Source of the DNA: an uncultured Clostridium sp.
GTDB lineage: Bacteria > Cyanobacteriota > Vampirovibrionia > Gastranaerophilales > Gastranaerophilaceae
DNA: 64,000 nt
NCBI GenBank assembly: GCA_905212085.1
Contig: CAJMDF010000002.1
Coordinates: forward strand, 24,477 to 88,476
Reading direction: 5' to 3'
Shown piece after piece: positions 53,120-60,109 of the stretch. The notes beneath the pieces are model-generated. The model was given only the letters and a program-made list of their open reading frames with translations, did not search any database and was not told the origin of the DNA. Each line of letters begins with the position of its first letter. Positions within the stretch are counted from its first letter, which is position 1. The translations under genes and the position numbers were made by a program.

Positions 53120-53407
53120 ATGATAACAATAAATCCAGTAAAATTTAATACAGTAAAGCCTATCTCTTTTGGAGAAGGTAATCTTAATAACCTAACCCCA
53201 AATGTAGCGATTTTATCACTACAAAATCCAAATGCGAAAATTAATTTCGAAAATGATTTGAATCGTACTCAAAAAGCAGATATGGTTCAAAATCCGAATA
53301 TGCTAAACGCTTTAGGCGCAAAGCTTCGCAAGACTTATAATATACTATTTTCACCGGATTATGATAGAGCAAGCAAAAGTCCAAAACATATTTCATTCTT
53401 AGGTTAG
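53120..53407 (+). CDS. small hypothetical protein, probably highly expressed
   Basis: 95 aa, not recognised. It begins MITINPVKFNTVKPISFGEG and ends PKHISFLG, so two 'ISF-x-G' motifs frame an Asn-rich middle. There is no signal peptide or membrane helix. Expression signals are strong: TTGACA-17-TATAGT upstream and GAGAGGAGG before the ATG. It stands alone, followed by the rhodanese gene with its own leader hairpin. The ISF/SFK motif recurs in other orphan proteins here. Confidence 0.6.
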   Translation: MITINPVKFNTVKPISFGEGNLNNLTPNVAILSLQNPNAKINFENDLNRTQKADMVQNPNMLNALGAKLRKTYNILFSPDYDRASKSPKHISFLG

Positions 53408-53501
53408 TGAAATAAGGCTTATTGCCTGTTCTACAATTACCCCACCCCAAAACTTACTACATTGATATAAACATGTTGCTAAGTATTTATTTAATAAACT
53501 G

Positions 53502-53537
53502 ATATATCCTTTCTGTATAACAACAGAAAGGATATAT
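53502..53537 (+). promoter_or_regulatory. leader hairpin sequestering the rhodanese ribosome-binding site
   Basis: Perfect 15-bp stem (53502-53516 with 53523-53537), 6-nt loop. The right arm contains AAAGGA (53527-53532), ten bases before the ATG at 53543, and no T run follows. It could act as a translational switch (protein, RNA or temperature controlled) or as a DNA operator palindrome. Confidence 0.6.
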
Positions 53538-53542
53538 TAATT

Positions 53543-53926
53543 ATGAACGAAAAAATTAAAGAATTACGTAATGATCCCCAAAAAGCTCAGTGCTTTTTTC
53601 AAAAGCTTTTAGCTTTTACTCTTGGTCCTATAGAATTAAAGGATTTGTTAGAAGAAGGAAATGTAAAACTTTTAGATGTTCGACGCCCTGAAGATTTTGA
53701 AGTAGCACATATTCCAGGCGCAATATCAATCCCTAAAGAAGAATTAGCTGATAATATTAATAAGTTGTCAAAAGAAGAGGTAACTGTTGTATATTGTTAT
53801 AATCAGCAATGTCATTTGGGAGTGGAAGCATGTTTGATTTTAGCTGAATATGGCTATCCTGTCATGCTTTTAGAAGGTGGTTTTAAAACTTGGACGGAAG
53901 ATTTTAGATTTGCAACTTCTAATTAG
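53543..53926 (+). CDS. rhodanese-like sulfurtransferase
   Basis: 127 aa, a single rhodanese domain: VKLLDVRRPEDFEVAHIPGA, then the active-site loop VVYCYNQQCHLGVEACLIL with candidate catalytic Cys, then MLLEGGFKTW. The Cys-x-x-Gln-Cys-His loop is unusual for the family. An N-terminal extension (~25 residues) precedes the domain. Role may be sulfur transfer or metabolite binding. The leader hairpin at 53502-53537 suggests post-transcriptional control. Confidence 0.85.
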   Translation: MNEKIKELRNDPQKAQCFFQKLLAFTLGPIELKDLLEEGNVKLLDVRRPEDFEVAHIPGAISIPKEELADNINKLSKEEVTVVYCYNQQCHLGVEACLILAEYGYPVMLLEGGFKTWTEDFRFATSN

Positions 53927-53953
53927 GGTAGCTTTGGCTATCCTAATTTTTTT
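53921..53953 (+). terminator. rho-independent terminator overlapping the rhodanese stop
   Basis: 12-bp stem with one G.T (53921-53932 with 53937-53948), 4-nt loop, T tail. It includes the TAG stop at 53924-53926. Confidence 0.75.
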
Positions 53954-54653
53954 AAATATTTGCACCACCGTCATTTTTGATTTTGTTTATTACGTTTTTA
54001 CTTCCTTCTTTTGATTTCGCAAGGTCAAGGGCAAACGATGTTGCTTCTTTATCTCTTGCTATTGCCTCTTTAAGTCCTGTCATTTCATCTAAATTTAGGT
54101 TTGCAAAAACTGTTCCATCAGAATTTAGGGATATTTTAAATAGTTTTTGTGACATGAAATCAAAACCTGGAAGTCCCATATTTAGTGAATACCATTTATA
54201 AAATTGGTGAGCCATGTAATACGGGTCAATTTGTCCGTTTCTCATTATAAACATAGGCTTTGATTTAAATGAAAACCCTGAATTTGTAATGATGTTGATA
54301 TATAAAGCTTCAATTCCTTTAAGTTCTGTTATTAGTCCTTCTTCTTCTTTAATTACGGATAAGATTTTATCTGCATTGTCTATTTTAAATATTTTAGTTC
54401 CTTTGCTTTCGATATATGCTAAAAGTTTTGCAGGATCATTATTGCAGGATTGAATAATATCTGTAACATTTTTTTTTACTAGCTCTTTATTTTTTTCTGT
54501 TTCCGCATTAAAAGTTACTGTAACATCTTTAGATACAATAGTTTTAGATGTTTTATTAGAACTAGAATTTTTTAAATGTTTGCTTAATTTTTTAGAAAGA
54601 GTCTTTTCTTGTCTTTCTAAAAAGAAATAAATAATTTGCTGAAAAATATTCAT
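53952..54653 (-). CDS. hypothetical protein
   Basis: 233 aa, not recognised. The amphipathic N-terminus (NIFQQIIYFFLERQEK) precedes a Lys/Ser-rich stretch and a mixed alpha/beta core with the compact motif MFIMRNGQIDPYYMAHQFYK, then WYSLNMGLPGFDF (~145-165), which looks conserved. No signal peptide or metal motif. Monocistronic, divergent from adhE. No function is inferred. Confidence 0.55.
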   Translation of the reverse strand: MNIFQQIIYFFLERQEKTLSKKLSKHLKNSSSNKTSKTIVSKDVTVTFNAETEKNKELVKKNVTDIIQSCNNDPAKLLAYIESKGTKIFKIDNADKILSVIKEEEGLITELKGIEALYINIITNSGFSFKSKPMFIMRNGQIDPYYMAHQFYKWYSLNMGLPGFDFMSQKLFKISLNSDGTVFANLNLDEMTGLKEAIARDKEATSFALDLAKSKEGSKNVINKIKNDGGANI

Positions 54654-54739
54654 ATTACTAATATAGACTATTTAAACAATAAATATTTCATCTAAATAAA
54701 TGAAATATTAAATTTGTATAAAGATTGTAAATTTTACAC

Positions 54740-54768
54740 TTGCTTTTAGGATAACTTTATTTTATAAT
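54740..54768 (+). promoter_or_regulatory. candidate adhE promoter
   Basis: TTGCTT (54740-54745), a 17-bp spacer and a perfect TATAAT (54763-54768), ending 4 bp before the Rex-like site. Confidence 0.5.
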
Positions 54769-54772
54769 ATAA

Positions 54773-54790
54773 TTGTGAAATAAATCACGA
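54773..54790 (+). promoter_or_regulatory. Rex-like redox operator upstream of adhE
   Basis: TTGTGAA-ATAA-ATCACGA matches 12 of 14 specified positions of the Rex consensus TTGTGAA-N4-TTCACAA. It sits across the expected transcription start, where repressor binding would block adhE when NADH/NAD is low. Rex control of adhE is established in Firmicutes; no rex gene is in the window. Confidence 0.6.
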
Positions 54791-54812
54791 ATAAAATAGG
54801 AGATATAAATTT

Positions 54813-57488
54813 ATGACAACAAAAAGCAAAAAGACAGTTGAAAACCTTGAAAAAGCTTTAAAAGGTGATTCTACAAAGGTTGAAACTGCTGAACAATTGG
54901 AATTGTTAATCGAAAGAGTTAAAAAAGCTCAAAAGATTTATGCAACTTTCTCTCAAGAAAAAGTTGACGCAATCTTCAAAGCTGCAGCTACAGCAGCAGA
55001 CAAAGCACGTATTCCTTTAGCTAGAATGGCTGTTGAAGAAACAGGAATGGGTGTTTTAGAAGATAAAATTATTAAAAACCACTTTGCAGCAGAATATATT
55101 TATAACAAACATAAAAATGCAAAGACTTGCGGTATAATAAAAGAAGATAAAATGAACGGAATCAAAATTGTAGCAGAACCTCTAGGTGTAATTGCAGGTA
55201 TTGTTCCTACAACTAACCCTACATCTACTGCAATATTCAAATCATTAATCGCTTTAAAAACAAGAAATGCAATTATCTTTTCACCACACCCACGTGCTAA
55301 AGAATCTACAATTGCAGCTGCAAAAGTAGTTTTAGAGGCAGCAGTAAAAGCAGGTGCTCCTGAAGATATTATCGGTTGGATTGATGTTCCATCAATTGAA
55401 TTATCAAGCCAGTTAATGAAACACAAATCAATTTCTTGTATTTTAGCAACAGGTGGTCCTGGAATGGTTACAGCTGCTTATTCTTCAGGTAATCCGGCAT
55501 TAGGTGTAGGTCCTGGTAATGCTTCTGCAGTAATCGATGAAACTGCTGATATTCAAATGGCTGTATCATCAATTTTAATGTCAAAAACTTTTGACAACGG
55601 TATGATTTGTGCATCTGAACAATCAGTTGTTGTAGTTGATGAAGTATACGAAGCTGTTAAGAAAGAATTTATCTACAGAGGAGCTCATTTATTAACTCCA
55701 TCTGATGAAAAGAAATTGATTGACCTTCCATTCATCGATCCAAAACGTGGAACAGCTCATCCGGCAATCGTTGGTCAAAGTGCTTCAAAAATTGCAGAAT
55801 TAGCTGGATTTAAAGTTCCTTCAACTGCAAAAATATTGTTAGCAGAAAGACCATCAGTTGATTGGGAAGATCCTTTCTCAAGAGAAAAATTGTCACCAAT
55901 CTTAACTATGTACAGAGCTAAAGATTTTGAAGAAGCTGCAGAAATGGCTTACGAGCTAGTTTCAAAAGGCGGAGCAGGTCACACAGCTGATTTATATACA
56001 GATGCTCGTCATCAAGAAAGAATTGATAAATATGCAGAAAAAATGCCTGCATGTCGTGTATTAATCAATTCACCTTCAGCATTAGGCGGTATCGGTGATT
56101 TGTTTAACTTCAAATTAGAACCATCATTATCATTAGGTTGTGGTTCTTGGGGTAAAAACGCTATCTCAGGTAACATCGGTGTTGAAAATTTATTGAACTA
56201 CAAAACAGTTGCTGAAAGGAGAGAAAATATGCTCTGGTTCAAAGTTCCGCCAAAAGTTTACTTCAAAAGAGGTGCAGTTGATTTAGCTCTTCGTGAACTT
56301 CAAGGTAAAAAACGTGCATTTATCGTTACAGACAGATTCTTATTTAATTCAGGCGCTGTTGACAGTATTGTAAATGTTTTGGATGAAGTAGGTATTGATC
56401 ACGAAATCTTCTTTGATGTAAAACCTGATCCAACATTATCAACAATTAATCAAGCAATGGAAATTATCAGACCATATGAACCTGATGTAATTATTGCATT
56501 AGGTGGCGGATCTCCAATGGATGCTGCTAAGATTATGTGGTTATTATATGAACAACCTGATACAGTATTTGAAGATATTGCAATGAGATTCTTAGATATT
56601 AGAAAGAGAATTTGCAGAATTCCTGAACTTGGTAAGAAAGCAACTATGGTTGCAATCCCAACAACATCAGGTACAGGATCTGAAGTAACTCCATTTGCAA
56701 TTATTACAGATGATGAAACTCATGTAAAATATGCTATTGCAGATTATGCATTGACTCCAAATATGTCAATCATTGATCCAAACTTTGTAGATGGTATGCC
56801 AAAAGGTTTGACAGCTGCTTCTGGTATTGATGCTTTAGTTCACGCAACAGAAGCTTATGTATCATCAATGGCTACAAACTTTACAAATTCAAATGCTTTA
56901 GAAGCTGCAAAATTGATCTTCAGATATTTAGAAAGATCATATAATGAAGGAGCAAATGATCCTATAGCAAGAGAAAAAATGCACTATGCTGCAACAATCG
57001 CAGGTATGGCATTTGCTAACTCATTCTTAGGCTTGTGCCACTCTATGGCTCACAAGTTAGGTGCTATGTTCCATGTTCCACACGGTGTAGCTAACGCATT
57101 GTTATTTAGACAAGTAATTAAATATAACGCAGTTGATTGTCCTAAAAAACAATGTATCTTCCCTCAATACAAGTTCCCTAATGCAAAAGCAAAATATGCT
57201 CAAATCGCTGATGAATTAGGACTTGGTGGTAAGACAGATGATGAAAAAGTTGAATTATACATCAAAGCTATTGAAGGCTTGATGAAAGCTACAAATTTAC
57301 CATTCTCTATTAAAGATTTTGGTATCTCTGAAGCTGACTTCAATGCTAAGTTAGATGAAATGGTAGAACTTGCATTCGATGATCAATGTACAGGTGCTAA
57401 CCCTGCATACCCATTGATGGAAGATATTAAAGCAATCTACAAAGACGCTTATGAAGGTATTGTAAGAGATTATTACGAAACTAAATAA
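54813..57488 (+). CDS. adhE: bifunctional acetaldehyde-CoA / alcohol dehydrogenase AdhE
   Basis: 891 aa, normal length. The N-terminal CoA-acylating aldehyde dehydrogenase (~1-440) carries the catalytic Cys in NGMICASEQSVVV and GGPGMVTAAYSSGNPALGVG. The C-terminal iron alcohol dehydrogenase (~460-880) carries IIALGGGSPMDAAKIMW, PTTSGTGSEVTPFAII, LVHATEAYVSSMAT and the iron histidines in GLCHSMAHKLGAMFHVPHG. It converts acetyl-CoA to ethanol with two NADH, which marks a fermentative metabolism. A terminator follows. Confidence 0.98.
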   Translation: MTTKSKKTVENLEKALKGDSTKVETAEQLELLIERVKKAQKIYATFSQEKVDAIFKAAATAADKARIPLARMAVEETGMGVLEDKIIKNHFAAEYIYNKHKNAKTCGIIKEDKMNGIKIVAEPLGVIAGIVPTTNPTSTAIFKSLIALKTRNAIIFSPHPRAKESTIAAAKVVLEAAVKAGAPEDIIGWIDVPSIELSSQLMKHKSISCILATGGPGMVTAAYSSGNPALGVGPGNASAVIDETADIQMAVSSILMSKTFDNGMICASEQSVVVVDEVYEAVKKEFIYRGAHLLTPSDEKKLIDLPFIDPKRGTAHPAIVGQSASKIAELAGFKVPSTAKILLAERPSVDWEDPFSREKLSPILTMYRAKDFEEAAEMAYELVSKGGAGHTADLYTDARHQERIDKYAEKMPACRVLINSPSALGGIGDLFNFKLEPSLSLGCGSWGKNAISGNIGVENLLNYKTVAERRENMLWFKVPPKVYFKRGAVDLALRELQGKKRAFIVTDRFLFNSGAVDSIVNVLDEVGIDHEIFFDVKPDPTLSTINQAMEIIRPYEPDVIIALGGGSPMDAAKIMWLLYEQPDTVFEDIAMRFLDIRKRICRIPELGKKATMVAIPTTSGTGSEVTPFAIITDDETHVKYAIADYALTPNMSIIDPNFVDGMPKGLTAASGIDALVHATEAYVSSMATNFTNSNALEAAKLIFRYLERSYNEGANDPIAREKMHYAATIAGMAFANSFLGLCHSMAHKLGAMFHVPHGVANALLFRQVIKYNAVDCPKKQCIFPQYKFPNAKAKYAQIADELGLGGKTDDEKVELYIKAIEGLMKATNLPFSIKDFGISEADFNAKLDEMVELAFDDQCTGANPAYPLMEDIKAIYKDAYEGIVRDYYETK

Positions 57489-57505
57489 GTAAAAAATAAA
57501 TAAAA

Positions 57506-57539
57506 AATGACCGCTAGAAATAGCGGTTATTTTTTTTTT
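57506..57539 (+). terminator. rho-independent terminator after adhE
   Basis: 11-bp stem (57506-57516 with 57521-57531) with a GAAA tetraloop and a T run of about ten. Confidence 0.9.
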
Positions 57540-57545
57540 CATATC

Positions 57546-57574
57546 TTGACTTTTTTTTATGTATTTCGTATTAT
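57546..57574 (+). promoter_or_regulatory. promoter for tRNA-Cys
   Basis: TTGACT (57546-57551), a 17-bp spacer and TATTAT (57569-57574), 14 bp before the mature tRNA. Confidence 0.6.
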
Positions 57575-57588
57575 AAAATAACGAAGAC

Positions 57589-57660
57589 GGCGACATGGCC
57601 AAGTGGTAAGGCAGGAGCCTGCAAAGCTCTTATCCCCCAGTTCGAATCTGGGTGTCGCCT
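57589..57660 (+). tRNA. tRNA-Cys (GCA)
   Basis: Cloverleaf by eye: acceptor GGCGACA with TGTCGCC, D arm GCC...GGC, anticodon stem GGAGC with GCTCT, loop CTGCAAA (anticodon GCA), T arm CCCAG-TTCGAAT-CTGGG, discriminator T as expected for Cys. The 3' CCA is not encoded. Confidence 0.95.
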
Positions 57661-57680
57661 TTTTTTTATGAGGTGTTGAT

Positions 57681-57917
57681 ATGTGGAATAAAATTATTGC
57701 CGGGGGACATAATAATTATTTTGCAAGAATGTTTAATTTTTCCACTATGAAGAAAGTTCCAACAAAACCGATGCAAAAGATTTCAAATTTTAAGTTTGAT
57801 ACAATTAAAGCTGCTGAACCTTTATATAATATGAAAAAAAAGCCTATAAAAGGAAATCTTAATCCATATTTTTTTTGTAATTTAGAAACTGTTTTAAAAA
57901 ATTATAAAATATTTTAA
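57681..57917 (+). CDS. small basic hypothetical protein
   Basis: 78 aa, Lys/Asn-rich, beginning MWNKIIAGGHNNYFARMF. ATGAGGTG lies before the ATG at good spacing. No membrane segment or known motif. It lies between tRNA-Cys and the TPM-domain gene. It could be a real small protein; there is no functional clue. Confidence 0.45.
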   Translation: MWNKIIAGGHNNYFARMFNFSTMKKVPTKPMQKISNFKFDTIKAAEPLYNMKKKPIKGNLNPYFFCNLETVLKNYKIF

Positions 57918-57963
57918 ATCTATTATAATTGACAAAATATTCAATCAATGATAGTATCAAATT

Positions 57964-58656
57964 ATGTTAAAAAGGTGCTGGTTATTAATTTTAGGTTTAT
58001 TAGTCTTAAACTGCTTATCTGTTAATGCAATAACTTTGAAATTTACTGGTTTTATAGCAGATGAAGCAAATATTTTATCGCCACAAGTTGAAAATGATTT
58101 AAACATGACGCTTTGGGATTTACAAAAAAAGTCTGGCGCTGATTTAGTTGTGGTTACTTTACCATCATTAAATGGCAGGACTGTTGAAGAAGTTGCTCTT
58201 GATATTGGTCGTTCTTATAAATTGGGAGCTGTTGGCAAAAATAACGGGATGGTATTTTTGACTGTGCCTAATGAACGTAGAATGAGAATTGAACTAGGGA
58301 CAGGGCTTGAAAATAAAATAAGTATTCAAACATTAGAAAATATTCGTGACAATGATATTTTTCCTTATTATAAGCGCGATGAGTATGAAAAAGGGATTAC
58401 TCGCGGCGCTTATGTCTTGGCAGACACAGTAGCTAATGCTGAGGGAGTAAATATTAAATCGCAAGGTTATTGTCCGCCTAAGATAGCTAACAGCTCAACA
58501 GGAAGCTCAAGGTCCGAAAGAACACCTTGGTGGGTATTTCCATTAGCTGTAATAATGGCAATTATATCACCAAGACGAAGATTTAATTCAGGCAGTTTTG
58601 GTGGCTTCGGTGGTGGTGGAGGCTTTGGCGGATCAGGTTGTTCCGGTAGTTGGTAG
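57964..58656 (+). CDS. TPM-domain (YgcG family) secreted/membrane protein
   Basis: 230 aa. A signal peptide (~1-22) precedes the TPM domain (~28-160): FIADEANILSPQVENDL, SGADLVVVTLPSLNGRTVEE, RSYKLGAVGKNNGMVFL, RRMRIELGTGLE. A C-terminal membrane helix (WWVFPLAVIMAIIS) and a Gly/Ser-rich tail (GGFGGGGGFGGSGCSGSW) end it, the characteristic YgcG layout. TPM domains have been linked to phosphatase activity and photosystem repair, but the role here is unknown. Confidence 0.85.
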   Translation: MLKRCWLLILGLLVLNCLSVNAITLKFTGFIADEANILSPQVENDLNMTLWDLQKKSGADLVVVTLPSLNGRTVEEVALDIGRSYKLGAVGKNNGMVFLTVPNERRMRIELGTGLENKISIQTLENIRDNDIFPYYKRDEYEKGITRGAYVLADTVANAEGVNIKSQGYCPPKIANSSTGSSRSERTPWWVFPLAVIMAIISPRRRFNSGSFGGFGGGGGFGGSGCSGSW

Positions 58657-58690
58657 TTTTATAAATAAAAAATTATAAAAAGGATACAAA

Positions 58691-59392
58691 ATGAAAAACT
58701 TAGATAAATTTGTAGAAGAATTAAAAAATACTTTAGGAGATAATCTATTATCGATTATAGCTTTTGGTTCTCAAGCTAATGTTGAGGATACTAAATCAAA
58801 TTTGAATTTGATGATTGTAACAGATCAATTGACAGCTGAAAATTTATATGACATATCAAAACCAGTAAAAAAATGGGTAAAAGGGAAAAATCCTATTCCC
58901 GTAATTATGAATAAAGATGAATGGTATTCATCTTTTGATGTATATGCAATTGAATATGCAGATATTAAAGAAAATTATAGAATTATTTACGGAGAGGATT
59001 TAGTTCCTTCTATTTGTATAAATAAATACTTTTTACGTTTACAGTGTGAATCAGAGTTAAAAAGTTTATTATTAAAATATAAAAATAATTTCTTGATGAA
59101 TATAAAATCAGACAGAGAAATGAAAAAAGTTTTAAATAATGTAATAAAAACTATGCTTGTGATTTTTAGATCTGTATTAAGACTTCATGATAGTGCAGTT
59201 CCATACAGAGCTGTTGATATTATAGAATTTGCTTCAAATTATTTGTCATTTAATAAAATTGTAATGTCAAAAATTGCAAAAGTAAAATATGAAAATGAAG
59301 ATTATACAAAACAAGAGTTGTTATTTATTGAAGCTGAACTTGTAAAAGATATTCAAAATATTTTGCGACAAGTTGATGCAATGCATTTTTAA
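58691..59392 (+). CDS. nucleotidyltransferase-fold protein, probably inactive
   Basis: 233 aa. The N-terminal part resembles the Pol-beta/minimal nucleotidyltransferase fold: SIIAFGSQANVEDTKSNLNL. The GS motif is kept (G26-S27), but the two catalytic aspartates of the usual S-D-x-D are both Asn (N37, N39). The C-terminal ~110 residues are helical (HEPN-like size, without a clear RxxxxH). AAAGGA precedes the ATG. It may be a binding or regulatory pseudo-enzyme. It lies just upstream of the tRNA-Val repeat region. Confidence 0.55.
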   Translation: MKNLDKFVEELKNTLGDNLLSIIAFGSQANVEDTKSNLNLMIVTDQLTAENLYDISKPVKKWVKGKNPIPVIMNKDEWYSSFDVYAIEYADIKENYRIIYGEDLVPSICINKYFLRLQCESELKSLLLKYKNNFLMNIKSDREMKKVLNNVIKTMLVIFRSVLRLHDSAVPYRAVDIIEFASNYLSFNKIVMSKIAKVKYENEDYTKQELLFIEAELVKDIQNILRQVDAMHF

Positions 59393-59416
59393 AAAAATTG
59401 TGATATAATTGACTTA

Positions 59417-59641
59417 TTGAAAATATATTTCGGGTAATTAGCACTCTACCGAGAAAAAGATTGATAATCTTTTTTTGAGAGGGGTAGCGCACCCAATCAA
59501 AAACGGAGTTTTTGACTGACAATTGAATATATTTTGGGCGATTAGCACTCTGCCGAGAAAAAAGATTGATAATCTTTTTTCGAGAGGGGTAGCGCACCTA
59601 ATCAAAAACGGAGTTTTTGACTGACAATTGAATATATTTTT
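59417..59641 (+). repeat. two tandem ~105-bp repeats carrying a tRNA-Val 5' fragment
   Basis: Each unit begins with an A/T leader (TTGAAAATATATTTC or close), then the first 11 bases of the adjacent tRNA-Val (GGGTAATTAGC at 59432; GGGCGATTAGC at 59536). A hairpin insert with AAAAAGATT...AATCTTTTT arms follows in place of the D loop, then GTAGCGCACC from the tRNA D arm, then a second hairpin (TCAAAAAC-GGA-GTTTTTGA). The intact tRNA at 59642 occupies the start of what would be a third unit. Spacing is 104 and 106 bp. No anticodon or T arm is present in the copies. Confidence 0.85.
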
Positions 59642-59714
59642 GGGCGATTAGCGCAGTTGGTAGCGCACCACATTGACGTTGTGGGGGTCACGTGTTCGAG
59701 TCACGTATCGCCCA
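59642..59714 (+). tRNA. tRNA-Val (GAC)
   Basis: Acceptor GGGCGAT with ATCGCCC, D arm GCGC...GCGC, anticodon stem CCACA with TGTGG, loop TTGACGT (anticodon GAC), T arm CACGT-GTTCGAG-TCACGT region, discriminator A. CCA is not encoded. It directly follows the tandem repeats and may share their transcript. Confidence 0.93.
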
Positions 59715-59764
59715 GTTATATAATATGAAAATATTGTAATTAAAAATAAATAGAGGTCGTGAAT

Positions 59765-60109
59765 ATGAAAGAAGTTATTGTTACAGAATTAGATACGAAT
59801 TTATCTTTTAAGGCATCAATAGACAATACTCCAGAAGTTAAACAAAGTTTTTCATCAGTTTATGTGGATGAAAAAGAAGTTAGAAGACCTACTGTAGCCC
59901 AAGTTAATGGGGTGCTTACTGTTAATATAACAGAATTAAATGATACTATCTCAAATTTTGTAACAAAATGGTATAAAATGAGAAAAAGAATCAATTTAAT
60001 GCTTGAAACTGATGAACACATGTATTTAATAAAAGGGTGTTCAATAAAACATTTTGAAGCACCCGATAAGACTTTTACTATTTTTTATAATACTTTTAAA
60101 GAAGCTTAG
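59765..60109 (+). CDS. hypothetical protein
   Basis: About 114 aa, not recognised. AGAGG lies eight bases before the ATG at 59765, so this is preferred to the GTG at 59759. Starts MKEVIVTELDTNLSFKASID (another SFK motif). The beta-rich core LTVNITELNDTISNFVTKWY, then LMLETDEHMYLIKGCSIKHF, looks like a small barrel or phage-tail-like fold, but this is only an impression. Its 3' end overlaps gcvPA by 4 bp, convergent. Confidence 0.5.
   Translation: MKEVIVTELDTNLSFKASIDNTPEVKQSFSSVYVDEKEVRRPTVAQVNGVLTVNITELNDTISNFVTKWYKMRKRINLMLETDEHMYLIKGCSIKHFEAPDKTFTIFYNTFKEA

Noticed and set aside
59432..59642. CIRCE-like heat-shock operators (TTAGCACTC) in the tandem repeats
   Set aside because: The left half matches exactly in both repeat units, but no GAGTGCTAA right half follows at nine bases. 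The sequence is explained by the tRNA-derived repeat.
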